From assembly GCF_009711405.1 (NCBI RefSeq), contig NZ_SMLW01000658.1, positions 1 through 38,889 on the forward strand: a stretch of DNA of 38,889 nucleotides, written 5' to 3'. The DNA comes from Fulvivirga kasyanovii (GTDB taxonomy: Bacteria > Bacteroidota > Bacteroidia > Cytophagales > Cyclobacteriaceae). The translations under genes were made by a program, and so were the position numbers. This document shows positions 8,651-18,135 of the stretch, piece by piece. The stretch's first letter is position 1. Each line of letters starts with the position of its first letter. The notes under the pieces were generated by a model. The model saw only the letters and a program-made list of their open reading frames with translations. It was not told where the DNA came from and searched no databases.

Positions 8651-9217
8651 TTAAGAAATACGCTTCCTGATCCTGCTTAAAGCCTGTGGAGTAATACCGA
8701 TATAGGAGGCGATAAACTTTAGTGGAATCTGCCGAATCAGCTCCGGTCTTTCGGTAAATAAATTCAGGTACCTTTCTTCTGCACTTTCATTAAGAAGTGA
8801 AAGCTCTCTTTTTGATTTCTTTAGAAACAACTCCTCACTGGCTTTCCTGCCAATTAAATTACCTATTTCAGATTGTTCATATACAGTTTGCAAATCATCA
8901 TAGGTTAACCTCCAGAGAACAGTTGGTGTAATGGCTTCTACGATGTAGTGTGAGGGTGTTTGGGTAAGGAATGAATCATAAGCGCTTACGAAGGAGCCAC
9001 CGAAGGCAAAACTAAAAGTAAGGTCACTATTTTCATTGGGGAGATAAAACCTTACAATACCCCGCTCAATAAATGAAAGGTAATTTTCCGTTTGGCCAAC
9101 CTTGAGGATTTTTCCTTTTTTAGGAAATTGTTGCCGGCTGAGCTTAGAGGAAAAAATCTTCCAATCGCTTTCAGATATATTAAAATGCTCTTTATAGTAC
9201 TTATAAATTTCCTCCAA
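8651..9217 (-). CDS. Crp/Fnr family transcriptional regulator
   Basis: A 188-residue regulator. The N-terminal cyclic-nucleotide-binding-like beta barrel includes KKGKILKVGQTENYLSFIERGIVRFYL. The C-terminal winged helix ends with IPLKFIASYIGITPQALSRIRKRIS, where the recognition helix is PQALSRIRK. No cysteines for an Fnr-type Fe-S cluster are seen, and cAMP binding is not assured. It lies upstream of the DoxX-like gene on the same strand and probably regulates that two-gene unit. This compact Crp type is common in Bacteroidota. Confidence 0.9.
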   Translation of the reverse strand: MEEIYKYYKEHFNISESDWKIFSSKLSRQQFPKKGKILKVGQTENYLSFIERGIVRFYLPNENSDLTFSFAFGGSFVSAYDSFLTQTPSHYIVEAITPTVLWRLTYDDLQTVYEQSEIGNLIGRKASEELFLKKSKRELSLLNESAEERYLNLFTERPELIRQIPLKFIASYIGITPQALSRIRKRIS

Positions 9218-9408
9218 ACCAGTGTTGTAACTTTAGCCTTATACCAAGATAATAAAACATACATTAAGTACGTCAAAAGCCATACATTGTGCCTTTTGGA
9301 TCGTTAATTCGCGGGTTTGGAATAACAAATAGAATAATACTTTACAGGTGTTTACTTTGCCGATTCAGGAATGGATACTACTTTAGATGGTTATAAATTG
9401 TTTAGAGC

Positions 9409-9801
9409 ATGGAAAAGGAAAACTTTGAGAGTCTTCTTAATACTTCAAGAAACAAAATCCAACTTGGTGATACTTTTGCATCGGTTCATACTTTTTTGAA
9501 GAACAAGGGAGCAGATGAGGAAACAGTAAGGAAGATTATCACAATACTTGACCAGGAGGATAGGGAAAGAAAGAAAATTAATCGTCCGCAGGAGCGTCAA
9601 ACAGCAAAAATTAGCGGAGTGGCACAGGGTATTTTCACCCTTGCTGGTGGAGTGATCTTATTAGTCGCTGGTTGGTATTTCCTCAAAGGCGGCCTTGAGG
9701 TTGACAGAATTTTCATTTTACCCTTAATTGCCACTGGGGCAGGAGCTATTATTGCTCTGATTGGACTTATAAAAACCGGTATTGCCATTTTAAAAAAATA
9801 A
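9409..9801 (+). CDS. Small two-TM membrane protein of unknown function
   Basis: A 130-residue protein that I do not recognise. The first 65 residues are charged and likely helical (NKGADEETVRKIITILDQEDRERKK). Two membrane helices follow, about ISGVAQGIFTLAGGVILLVAGWYFL and FILPLIATGAGAIIALIGLI. The N-terminal part is presumably cytoplasmic. It stands alone between the Crp/DoxX unit on the other strand and the AraC-type gene. No function is proposed. Confidence 0.65.
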   Translation: MEKENFESLLNTSRNKIQLGDTFASVHTFLKNKGADEETVRKIITILDQEDRERKKINRPQERQTAKISGVAQGIFTLAGGVILLVAGWYFLKGGLEVDRIFILPLIATGAGAIIALIGLIKTGIAILKK

Positions 9802-9893
9802 CTGGTTTTCCAGAGGCTTCATCCTATTTAGATTATAGGCCGGTATTAACAATTTCCTGATAATTTCCGTAGGTTTATTTGAACTGAGGTTTT

Positions 9894-10742
9894 ATGGACT
9901 TTCAAACCCACCGGCTCGATATCAATGCAAAGAACTTCAACGGGATTATTGTAGATACAATCCCGCATGAAAACCCATACGATTTCACCAAAATCCACCG
10001 GCATGATTATTATGAACTCCTCTTTTTTACTGAGGGTGCAGGTGGTGAGCAGATCATTGATTTTGTAAAACATAAAACGCTGCAAAAGGCTGTTTACATC
10101 GTATCTCCGGGACAGGTACATCTGCTGAAAAGAAAGCCTGGTGAAAACGGCTTTTCAATTCAGTTTACCAAAGAATTTTTACAGCTTAATCTGCCTTCCG
10201 CCCACCAGGAATGGATCAGTGCTTTGCAGGGTCAGACGGAGATTACAATTTCTGCCGAAAAGTATGACAGGTTATATGATCTTGTACAAAGATTATTGAT
10301 AGTATTTGAAGAAAGAACTGAGATGTCCTTTCATAAAGTGGTCAGTTATTTTAGCCTTGTACTTATTGAGGTCTATGAAATTGCGAATGAAAAGCCTGAC
10401 TTCCGCAAAGACACTCCACTGGCCATGCAGTTCGCCGACCTGGTTCAGAAGCATTACAGAACCCACAGAACGGTACAGCATTATGCTGATATGATGGGGA
10501 TCTCCGCCAGCAAACTCAACGCCGAAATTGGCAATTCACTCGGGAAATCGCCAAAACAAATCATCCAGGAGCACCTGCTCATAGAGATCAAAAGGCTGCT
10601 TACGGTTAATGAATTATCACATAAAGAGGTCTCCTTCGAATTGAATTTTGACAGCCAGAACTCCTACAACCGGTTCATCAGGGTAAGCACGGGCAAAACC
10701 CCATCAGCGTTAAAGCAGGAATTGATTGAAATTCATAAATAA
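9894..10742 (+). CDS. AraC family transcriptional regulator
   Basis: A 282-residue regulator. The N-terminal cupin-like sensor includes IHRHDYYELLFFTEGAGGEQIIDF and SPGQVHLLKR. The C-terminal double helix-turn-helix runs from VQHYADMMGISASKLNAEIG to LNFDSQNSYNRFIRVSTGKTPS, ending as AraC proteins normally do. It is 72 bp upstream of a drug-efflux MFS gene on the same strand, so that gene is its most likely target. The effector is unknown. Confidence 0.92.
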   Translation: MDFQTHRLDINAKNFNGIIVDTIPHENPYDFTKIHRHDYYELLFFTEGAGGEQIIDFVKHKTLQKAVYIVSPGQVHLLKRKPGENGFSIQFTKEFLQLNLPSAHQEWISALQGQTEITISAEKYDRLYDLVQRLLIVFEERTEMSFHKVVSYFSLVLIEVYEIANEKPDFRKDTPLAMQFADLVQKHYRTHRTVQHYADMMGISASKLNAEIGNSLGKSPKQIIQEHLLIEIKRLLTVNELSHKEVSFELNFDSQNSYNRFIRVSTGKTPSALKQELIEIHK

Positions 10743-10781
10743 TAGCGTGAATTAGCTAACTTTTTTACAGGCGTTTGCCCC

Positions 10782-10789
10782 TACTTTTG
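10782..10789 (+). promoter_or_regulatory. Likely -7 promoter box of the MFS gene
   Basis: TACTTTTG is a full match to the Bacteroidota -7 consensus TAnnTTTG. It lies 25 bp before the MFS start. The region at the -33 position is a T-run (10761-10766) rather than a clear TTTG. Confidence 0.45.
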
Positions 10790-10814
10790 CTGCAAATAAT
10801 TTTAAGATATTTTC

Positions 10815-12017
10815 ATGCGCACTAAAAAGCTTGCCTACCCCATACCTGTTTTCGAGTTTGTTGCCCTTATGGCTATGATGATGGCCCTTGTGGCTCTCTC
10901 CATAGATAGTTTACTCCCGGCGTTACCGGAAATAGCCGTCAGCCTTAACCAGGAGGGTTCAAACGATATTCAGCTCATTATTTCCATGCTGTTTTTGGGG
11001 CTGGCTATCGGCCAGATGATCTATGGCACCCTGTCGGACTTTATAGGAAGGAAACCTGCCGTTTACTTAGGATTGTTGCTGTTTTTTCTGGGATGCCTGA
11101 TATCATTCTTTGCAGAAATACTGCCCGTAATGCTGGCTGGCCGGTTGCTACAGGGCATAGGGCTTGCTGCACCACGGATCATCAGCATTGCCCTTATCAG
11201 AGACCAGTACGAGGGGTCGGTTATGGCCAAAGTGATGTCTTTCGTGATGTCCATATTCATCATAGTGCCAGCCATTGCCCCGGCTTTGGGGCAGGGGGTA
11301 TTGCTTTTTGCCAACTGGCGGTTTATTTTCCTTTTGTTGTCATTAGTAGCTGTTATTATCCTTATCTGGTTTATGCTCAGACAGCCGGAAACGCTTGAAG
11401 CAGAAAACCGAATGCCATTTTCATTGAATAGGATATTTAAAGCCATAGGCCAGATATGTAGCAATCGTGTTGCTTTGGGCTACACCATTGTGGCCGGCTT
11501 TGTAGCCAGCATGTTCCTCGGCTTTCTTAGTTCCATACAGCAGGTTTTTGAGGCTTATGGTAAAGCGGAAATATTTGCAGGCGGCTTTGCTGTTTTTGCG
11601 CTTTTTATTGGCAGTGCTTCGTTGCTTAATGCCAAAATTGTGGTACGCAAAGGCATGAGGTTCATTGTAAATGTGGCATTGGGCATCTTGTTTAGCATTT
11701 CCCTGATCTACCTGGCTTTGAGCTTCTTCGGCCAACTGGACTTTTGGGTCGTTACCATATTTTTGGTGATCAGCCTTTTTTGTGTTGGCCTCCTTTTCGG
11801 TAATTTAAATGCCCTGGCCATGGAGCCGTTAGGTCACGTAGCAGGTATCGGCAGCTCGTTGGTAGGCTCACTATCTACCTTCATTTCCGTACCTTTTGGT
11901 ATTCTCATAGGGCTGAGTTTTAATGGTACCGCTATACCATTAATCACTGGTTTTTTAGTGTTTAGTTTACTATCATTAGGTACGATTTTCTGGATAGGAA
12001 AAGCAGGGAAAGGGTAA
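10815..12017 (+). CDS. Bcr/CflA-type multidrug efflux MFS transporter
   Basis: A 400-residue inner-membrane proton-driven exporter with about 12 hydrophobic segments. The opening LVALSIDSLLPALPEIAVSL and the loop GQMIYGTLSDFIGRKPA are hallmarks of the Bcr/CflA drug-resistance group. RLLQGIGLAAPRIISIALIRDQY is the usual motif in helix 4-5. It is preceded by an AraC-type regulator and has its own candidate TAnnTTTG box. The drug or metabolite exported cannot be told from sequence. Confidence 0.9.
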   Translation: MRTKKLAYPIPVFEFVALMAMMMALVALSIDSLLPALPEIAVSLNQEGSNDIQLIISMLFLGLAIGQMIYGTLSDFIGRKPAVYLGLLLFFLGCLISFFAEILPVMLAGRLLQGIGLAAPRIISIALIRDQYEGSVMAKVMSFVMSIFIIVPAIAPALGQGVLLFANWRFIFLLLSLVAVIILIWFMLRQPETLEAENRMPFSLNRIFKAIGQICSNRVALGYTIVAGFVASMFLGFLSSIQQVFEAYGKAEIFAGGFAVFALFIGSASLLNAKIVVRKGMRFIVNVALGILFSISLIYLALSFFGQLDFWVVTIFLVISLFCVGLLFGNLNALAMEPLGHVAGIGSSLVGSLSTFISVPFGILIGLSFNGTAIPLITGFLVFSLLSLGTIFWIGKAGKG

Positions 12018-12060
12018 AATTCAACGTCAGAAAAGCGTTATAAACCTTAACCAACCTATA

Positions 12061-13203
12061 ATGTATTCAAAACCAACAACTTCACCCGACCGCCTGGCTT
12101 GCGGAAAAATTTCCCAACTATTTCTTCTGATCCTGGCAGCACTCATATGGACCGGCTGTAATTCCGGCCAAAGAGAAAAAGAAAGCACCGTTGCAGCAAA
12201 AGATTCTGCTACGGTTAAATATTCGTTTGTGGTCATGGGTTGCAATCGCATCTCCTGGCATGACGATGGCACGGCATGGGAAAATTCCGAATACTATAAC
12301 AAAGCCCACGCCAACCTCACCCAGCTCAATGCTACTTTTGATGATGCCATGAAGCTGGGTCCGGTACCGGACTACTTCTTTTTTGTGGGTGACCTGGTGC
12401 TGGCAGAAAGCCAGGACACCAGCGTGCTCGTCGACCAGTTGAAGGCCTGGAAAAAGCTATATGACGATCACCCCATTTCAAAAAGCAAAATTAAAATGGT
12501 GGCAATACCCGGGAACCATGAGTTTCTGTACTCAACCCCTCCCGACTACAATGAAGTGCCTAATGAATACGCCAACGAGATCTGGCTCCGGTTAATGCCC
12601 GAATTTATTATTGGAAACAATGGCCCCGGCCCAGGAGGCCCTGACAGTCTGCTGAAAGATGAGAGCAGACTTACCTACTCTTTTGATCACCAAAACGACC
12701 ATTTTGTGCTGATGAATACCGATACCTACAACGAGCCTGGCAAAGTTCCGGTACATTGGATCACCAACGACATCAACTCGTGGCGGGCTGCTAATCCGGA
12801 AGGCCATATTTTCGTAATGGGCCACAAGCCCGCCTATGATGCCAAAGGCCTGGCTACCGGAGATACTTCCGACCCGGGATTGGCTTGGAACAAGGCTCAG
12901 ATTGACCAGTTGTGGGGCACTATGAACAAAAACCGCAGCGAAGCCATGCTGTCGGCGCACGAGCACCTTTTCTGGGCAGGTCAACCCGAGGGATCAAAGT
13001 CGTGGCAGATCATAGCCGGCAATGGAGGCACTACACTTGATAGTGGTGATTACTTTGGCTTTACTGAAGTTAAGGTCATGGATGACGGCACCGTGAAGGC
13101 ATACTCACATGGCCGCCCTGTACCCTCCCCGGATTATGGAGCACTTACGGGCAGCACCACGGTAAGGGATACTTTTGATATTACGTGGGCATCCGGTCAA
13201 TAG
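12061..13203 (+). CDS. Metallophosphoesterase lipoprotein
   Basis: A 380-residue calcineurin-like phosphoesterase. The lipoprotein signal ends at C33 (LILAALIWTGC), suggesting attachment to the cell envelope. Metal-binding motifs run in the expected order: FVVMGCNR (a variant of the first DxH block), FFVGDLV, GNHE at 151-154, GHKPAYD and a late SAHEHLF. The first block lacks the usual Asp-x-His, having G-C-N instead, so substrate or activity may differ from typical members. The substrate may be a phosphate ester outside the cell. Confidence 0.85.
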   Translation: MYSKPTTSPDRLACGKISQLFLLILAALIWTGCNSGQREKESTVAAKDSATVKYSFVVMGCNRISWHDDGTAWENSEYYNKAHANLTQLNATFDDAMKLGPVPDYFFFVGDLVLAESQDTSVLVDQLKAWKKLYDDHPISKSKIKMVAIPGNHEFLYSTPPDYNEVPNEYANEIWLRLMPEFIIGNNGPGPGGPDSLLKDESRLTYSFDHQNDHFVLMNTDTYNEPGKVPVHWITNDINSWRAANPEGHIFVMGHKPAYDAKGLATGDTSDPGLAWNKAQIDQLWGTMNKNRSEAMLSAHEHLFWAGQPEGSKSWQIIAGNGGTTLDSGDYFGFTEVKVMDDGTVKAYSHGRPVPSPDYGALTGSTTVRDTFDITWASGQ

Positions 13204-13232
13204 CTTAACAGAAGTGGGGCAGCCTTCAAGGG

Positions 13233-14744
13233 TTAGTTCTCAGTTTCAGGGTCAATTTTCAAAAGTTTTTTGACCATTCGCTGTTCCGGCAATTCAATAA
13301 TGAGCATGTACAATCCGGGAGCCAGGTGGTTCAAATCAATTTTTGGGGATTCCCGGGTATTAATGAAGTATTTCCCCAGGGTTTGACCTGAAACATTATA
13401 GATGGTAAGGTAGTAAGGCTTAAAGCATCTCGAGGTAAGTTCAACTTGTAAAGAGCCTTTGGCAGGATTTGGCTTTAAGAAGAGGCTGCTTTCTTCCAAA
13501 CAAGGAGCATTGGGATTATCAGTAGGCTTTAAATCTTCAAATATGGACTGGATAAAATTGGGTAGATCAATTCCAATTCGCTGTTCTTCCCAATCGAAGG
13601 AAACTATTTCTACATTGGAAGCCTGGCCCGTCTCATTCGGTTGATTGATTACGAGCAGAATATTTCTCGCCTGCTCACTGGTCTGCTTTAAATTTCCAGC
13701 CCCATACAATCTTCCGTCAGGCCCTAACTGCAAACTAAAATTCGCAAGCCCAAAATAATCCTGAGCTTGACTATTCGTCCTGAGCAGCCCTTTTCGGGTT
13801 GATTGAGGATCACTGGCATTAAGGTTAAACTGGTATAGCAGGTCTCCAGCGTTCACGCCAGTTTCGGTAAACCCATGCAGATACACCAGCTCACTATTTG
13901 GAGAAAAGGAGACACCATATTGCAGGCTGTAATAACCCAGGTTTTGAACATTGGATAACGTCCCTGATGCATTATCAAAATCAAAAATTTCAAATGGAGC
14001 CGATGCAGGACTTTGTGTTTTCGGATTATAGGCCCGCAACGTGACCGCCAGCTTGCTATTGTCCGGAGAGGCTTTCATGTGTCCTTGTAGCTCAGTTAAA
14101 TTATAAATATGAGGACTGCCAATAGGCGTGCTATGGCTAAATGATATACCGGTGGAAGTTATTTTGTAAACCGGAAAGTTATTGTTCCCAATCTCGTGCA
14201 TCAAGAGCCAGAAGTCTCTCCCGTTGTTATGAGGTACTGCCGCGATTTTTTCAGTTACACTGTCCCTTAGCAGGATATTCTTCCGGTTTTTATCTATGCC
14301 TCCCCTTCCATGATCCATGTTCATGTTTATGACAGAATAATAAACAGCGGCTTTGCGAAAATCCTGAACGTTAACGTAAGGATCCGTTTGGATTGTGAAA
14401 AGGTAATATTCTTGAGCATTTTGAGGGTTTGGAACACTATAAGCTGCATTAGTGGCATCTTTAGAGCCGGTCAGGCTATCACCATTCAGCATTATTTCAT
14501 GGTTAGCATTCCATAAGCTTTCCCCATTACTATAGAACAAAAGATTACCGTTGGAATCTGACACTGAAGCCGTAGCGCCAATGGAATTCGCACGGCTGGT
14601 GTATATCGGTTGCGGTGCATTCTGCGAAAAGGTTATGGCTGCCTGATTTCCAAAATACCAGTTATTAGCCTGCTTCTGGGAGAACAATACAGGACTATTT
14701 AGTAGTAATAGAAGAATTAGGTATGGAAAATGGAGGAGTTTCAT
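13233..14744 (-). CDS. T9SS-sorted secreted protein, WD40/beta-propeller-like
   Basis: A 503-residue exported protein. A signal peptide (LILLLLLNSPVLFSQ) leads into NNWYFGNQAAITF, an opening often seen in Bacteroidota secreted propeller proteins. The middle holds repeated beta-rich segments such as MKASPDNSKLAVTL and SFSPNSELVYLHGF, like WD40/TolB-type blades. The last ~80 residues (NPAKGSLQVEL ... YNVSGQTLGKYF ... LAPGLYMLII ... KKLLKI) form a type A T9SS sorting domain. The protein is therefore probably secreted or surface-attached. A strong hairpin lies 15 bp before its start. Confidence 0.85.
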   Translation of the reverse strand: MKLLHFPYLILLLLLNSPVLFSQKQANNWYFGNQAAITFSQNAPQPIYTSRANSIGATASVSDSNGNLLFYSNGESLWNANHEIMLNGDSLTGSKDATNAAYSVPNPQNAQEYYLFTIQTDPYVNVQDFRKAAVYYSVINMNMDHGRGGIDKNRKNILLRDSVTEKIAAVPHNNGRDFWLLMHEIGNNNFPVYKITSTGISFSHSTPIGSPHIYNLTELQGHMKASPDNSKLAVTLRAYNPKTQSPASAPFEIFDFDNASGTLSNVQNLGYYSLQYGVSFSPNSELVYLHGFTETGVNAGDLLYQFNLNASDPQSTRKGLLRTNSQAQDYFGLANFSLQLGPDGRLYGAGNLKQTSEQARNILLVINQPNETGQASNVEIVSFDWEEQRIGIDLPNFIQSIFEDLKPTDNPNAPCLEESSLFLKPNPAKGSLQVELTSRCFKPYYLTIYNVSGQTLGKYFINTRESPKIDLNHLAPGLYMLIIELPEQRMVKKLLKIDPETEN

Positions 14745-14759
14745 CTATTGAAAAAACGG

Positions 14760-14792
14760 AAAACAAGAAGGTGATGTTTACCTTCTTGTTTT
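14760..14792 (-). terminator. Rho-independent-type terminator hairpin
   Basis: AAAACAAGAAGGT and ACCTTCTTGTTTT form a perfect 13-bp stem with a 7-nt loop. Read on the minus strand it follows the lipoprotein gene at 14859 and is trailed by TTTTCCGTTTTTT, as expected for a terminator. It also sits just before the start of the next gene. Confidence 0.8.
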
Positions 14793-14858
14793 ACTTATAG
14801 ACTAAATAAAATCAAGGAATTCTTTTTGAGAGTGTGGGTGGGCCTAGGGAGGCTGTAA

Positions 14859-15569
14859 CTACACCGGAAAACTCAGTCTGTATATATATTCCAAAAACCG
14901 ATCCTTCGCCAGTGCTACGAACTGTGAATGGTACCCACTTTTGATCTGACTTTCATATTGAGGAAAAAGCGCTTTCAAAACCTTTGTATGGATTTCATAT
15001 TTCATGCTTGCAATCATGGAGGGGGTCTTTTCTTTAGTTATGTTCACCGGTAGCTGTTGTATTTCTTGAAGCAGGATTGCATAAACCAGAAAATTCGCCC
15101 TATCGTTCATATAGCCCACATTCTTTTGTATTGCTTCCTTGGGGCTTCCTTCATGCGGTTTCCAGGTAATATTTAAGGACTCTACCGCAGAAATCTCGCC
15201 TGCTTTTATTGATTCATATATCTGCGCCAAGTCGCGTTTAACCTCACCCTGCAGGTTACTGAAAAAGTGTTGTTCGTGATATAGAGCTTTTGTTTTCCAG
15301 TCCCCTTCGTACAACAGAATTTGTGCTTCTTGCGGCTCATGCACATAATTCCGCTCTACACCATTATATCTGTCATACAGCTCCGCAATTAAACTTTTAT
15401 GGGGATTGTCTTCAGAAAGCTGGGGCGTTTTAATTGCTGGACTCCAATGTTTTTTGCTGGCTTGCAGCCACTTATCCATGTCTTGCATGTCATACTCCTG
15501 CTCTCCACAACCACAAAGCGCAGCAACAGTAATTATCAACAGGATAATCGTGGTGTGTTTATAGACCAT
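14859..15569 (-). CDS. Hypothetical lipoprotein
   Basis: A 236-residue protein that I do not recognise. The N-terminal hydrophobic stretch (TIILLIITVAALCGC) ends in a plausible lipobox with lipidated C21, though cysteine at -2 is unusual. The rest is soluble and mostly helical, with no catalytic motif that I can name. It lies upstream of the T9SS protein on the same strand but is separated from it by a strong terminator. It is most likely an envelope protein. Confidence 0.7.
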   Translation of the reverse strand: MVYKHTTIILLIITVAALCGCGEQEYDMQDMDKWLQASKKHWSPAIKTPQLSEDNPHKSLIAELYDRYNGVERNYVHEPQEAQILLYEGDWKTKALYHEQHFFSNLQGEVKRDLAQIYESIKAGEISAVESLNITWKPHEGSPKEAIQKNVGYMNDRANFLVYAILLQEIQQLPVNITKEKTPSMIASMKYEIHTKVLKALFPQYESQIKSGYHSQFVALAKDRFLEYIYRLSFPV

Positions 15570-15947
15570 TAATGCTAAAGTTTTTTGAAATCACATCTGC
15601 CTCGTAATAAATGAATATTAATTTTGATTATCAACCTATAAACAAGATTATGGAAGAAAGAACGCGTCTGCATGGTCTTTCAGTGTTTAAAAACTATTTG
15701 AAATATCTATTCTGAGGCTTTGCTATTTAACCATTTGATTATCATATGCTTAAACAGGTAAAGGGTTGAGGAAATAATAATTGTAGCCGTATCCCTGGTT
15801 AATGGAAATGTTGAAATTGTTTAGGCGGTAAGGAGGTTTTCTTAATAACAATTTATAGCGGTTTATCTGTTATTAACACAGGCTGCTGCTTTTGGCATCC
15901 TTTATATACCAGAGCAAAGCCAGACCAGATCAACCAAACCGCGATAA
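15570..15947. other. Intergenic region upstream of the decarboxylase gene
   Basis: This 378-bp gap separates two divergent genes. Near its right end are an inverted repeat (15842-15876) and a promoter-like TGCTTTTG (15887-15894), described separately. The left 270 bp are AT-rich, and I see no gene there. Confidence 0.5.
15842..15894 (+). promoter_or_regulatory. Candidate promoter and operator of the decarboxylase gene
   Basis: TTAATAACA (15842-15850) and TGTTATTAA (15868-15876) are perfect 9-bp inverted arms 17 bp apart. They overlap a possible -33 box TTTA (15862-15865). TGCTTTTG (15887-15894) matches TAnnTTTG at 7 of 8 positions, with a 21-bp spacer. The overlap suggests a repressor site. 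Confidence 0.4.
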
Positions 15948-17411
15948 ATGAAAACACGGTATATCGACCTTATAGACCAGACTTTTGATTTTCCACAAGA
16001 GGAATTCCGGCTTACGAACGGCACACTTTCATTTCACGATATAGACCTGATGCAGTTGGTTAACCAGTATGGTACGCCTTTAAAGTTTTGTTACCTGCCC
16101 CAGATATCAAATAACATCAATAAAGCCAGAAAGTGGTTTGATGAAGCCATCCGAAAGCTGAATTATGCAGGAACATACAACTATTGCTACTGCACCAAAA
16201 GCTCACATTTTTCTTATGTGCTTGATGAAGTTTTGAAAAACAATGTGCACATAGAAACATCCTCTTCCTTTGATATTAACATTGTGGAGAGCCTGAAGGC
16301 TGCCGGCAAGATCGATGACGCACATTATGTAATTTGTAATGGCCTGAAAGAGCGGGAATATGTTAAAAACATAGGACGGCTGGTCAATAATGGTCATCGG
16401 CGGACTATCCCTGTTATTGACAGCATTGAAGAGCTGGCTTTACTTGAGGCCGCCGTTAACTTTCCAATCAAACTTGGACTTAGAATTGCCTCTGAAGAAG
16501 TACCGGAAGTAGATTTCTACACCAGCAGGCTGGGTATTGGCCACAAAAACATCATATCTTTTTACAGGGAAAAAATTCAGTCAAATGCCAACTTCAAGTT
16601 GCGAATGCTTCATTTCTTTATCAATACAGGTATCCGGGATACTGCATATTACTGGAATGAGCTTACCAAATGTGTAGACATTTATATTGCCCTGAAAAAG
16701 GAATGCCCGGAGCTTGATTGTCTGAACATTGGCGGAGGCTTTCCTATTAAGGATTCTTTGGCCTTTGATTACAATTATAAGGGAATAGTGGAAGAGATCC
16801 TTACCCGCATCAAGACCAATTGCGATCGCGAAAATGTACCTGTGCCTCACATCTTTACTGAATTCGGATCATTTACGGTTGGTGAGAGTAGCGGCATTAT
16901 TTATTCCGTACTTCGCCAGAAGCAGCAAAATGACAAGGAGAAATGGTATATGATCAATTCTTCGTTTATCACTACACTGCCTGATACCTGGGCCATCAGA
17001 AAGCGTTTCCTCATGCTTCCGGTCAATCACTGGCATGAAGAATATGAAAAGGTGCTTTTGGGCGGTATTACCTGCGATAGTGATGATTATTATAATTGCG
17101 AACAACACAACAATTCAATTTATCTGCCTAAGTTTCAGCGGTCTCAACCACTACATATTGGCTTTTTCAATACCGGTGCTTACCAGGATGCGATTGGTGG
17201 TTACGGAGGCATTCAGCATTGCCTGATCCCTAAGCCCAAAAAGATTATTATCAGCAAAGATGATGAAGGTAAACTTGTGACGCAGGTATTTTCAAACCAG
17301 CAGAATTACAGGCAGGTACTCCAGCTTCTTGGTTATCAGGCCAATGGAGCAAACTGGCATGAGAAGGATATTTCAGAGTTTCAATTCATCAATGGGTTTG
17401 AGACACACTAG
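15948..17411 (+). CDS. Fold-type III PLP-dependent decarboxylase (arginine decarboxylase-like)
   Basis: A 487-residue cytoplasmic enzyme of the alanine-racemase-barrel group of basic amino acid decarboxylases. K84 in YCYCTKSSH is the likely PLP lysine. The PLP-phosphate loop is GGGFP near residue 262. ITCDSDD near C376 matches the catalytic cysteine-aspartate motif of ornithine/arginine/diaminopimelate decarboxylases. Length and the N-terminal region fit the Bacteroidota arginine decarboxylase type, so a role in polyamine synthesis is likely. I cannot rule out another substrate such as carboxynorspermidine. A candidate operator lies just upstream. Confidence 0.8.
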   Translation: MKTRYIDLIDQTFDFPQEEFRLTNGTLSFHDIDLMQLVNQYGTPLKFCYLPQISNNINKARKWFDEAIRKLNYAGTYNYCYCTKSSHFSYVLDEVLKNNVHIETSSSFDINIVESLKAAGKIDDAHYVICNGLKEREYVKNIGRLVNNGHRRTIPVIDSIEELALLEAAVNFPIKLGLRIASEEVPEVDFYTSRLGIGHKNIISFYREKIQSNANFKLRMLHFFINTGIRDTAYYWNELTKCVDIYIALKKECPELDCLNIGGGFPIKDSLAFDYNYKGIVEEILTRIKTNCDRENVPVPHIFTEFGSFTVGESSGIIYSVLRQKQQNDKEKWYMINSSFITTLPDTWAIRKRFLMLPVNHWHEEYEKVLLGGITCDSDDYYNCEQHNNSIYLPKFQRSQPLHIGFFNTGAYQDAIGGYGGIQHCLIPKPKKIIISKDDEGKLVTQVFSNQQNYRQVLQLLGYQANGANWHEKDISEFQFINGFETH

Positions 17412-17449
17412 CTTTTTTTTAACTTTAGTAAAATCAAACCATCTCCCCT

Positions 17450-18052
17450 ATGAAAACCCTTTATAATTCCCTGACTGTCTTTTTATTGTGTGCAACTACC
17501 GCATTTGCACAAGTCCCAAACAAACAAGATCAGATAAATGCCGCCATACAGGCTGCACCAGAAGAACAGCAGGCCGGAGCATCTGTGCTGGGCTATGATG
17601 TGGAGGGCAAGCTGGTCATGCTAAGGGAGGGCACCAATGAATTGATCTGCCTGGCGGATGATCCGGAAAAGGACGGCTTTAGTGTTGCCTGCTATCATCA
17701 AGACCTGGAGCCTTTTATGGCCCGGGGAAGAGAGCTATATGCAACCGGGAAGAACCATGGTGAGGTTTTCGAAATACGCGAAAAAGAAGTGAAAGAAGGC
17801 AAATTAAAAATGCCTGATCAGCCTACTACATTACATGTGCTTTCCGGTGCTGATGGAAAATATGATCCGGCGACCGGTAAAGTGACAGGCGTTAACTTCC
17901 GCTATGTGGTTTATATTCCTTATGCAACCGCAGAGTCCACAGGCCTGCCTATCAGGCCAATGGTTCCCGGTGGCCCCTGGATCATGGATCCCGGCACACA
18001 TCGGGCACATATTATGATCTCGCCTCCGGCACCTGAGAAAAAGGGAAATTAG
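17450..18052 (+). CDS. Secreted protein of unknown function
   Basis: A 200-residue protein with a clear type I signal peptide (LTVFLLCATTAFAQ). The mature part holds GYDVEGKLVMLREGTNELICLADDP, an ARGRELYATGK helix, and VVYIPYATAESTGLP near the end, with a closing HIMISPP. I do not recognise the family. It begins 38 bp after the decarboxylase stop with no clear terminator between, so it may be co-transcribed. It is probably periplasmic. Confidence 0.7.
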   Translation: MKTLYNSLTVFLLCATTAFAQVPNKQDQINAAIQAAPEEQQAGASVLGYDVEGKLVMLREGTNELICLADDPEKDGFSVACYHQDLEPFMARGRELYATGKNHGEVFEIREKEVKEGKLKMPDQPTTLHVLSGADGKYDPATGKVTGVNFRYVVYIPYATAESTGLPIRPMVPGGPWIMDPGTHRAHIMISPPAPEKKGN

Positions 18053-18135
18053 TTGACTGTGTGGTGCTAAGGCGGTTTATTGTCAGGATTTTCACGGAGC
18101 CCTTCTTTCGAGAACGCCCCCCGAAGTTGTAAATA

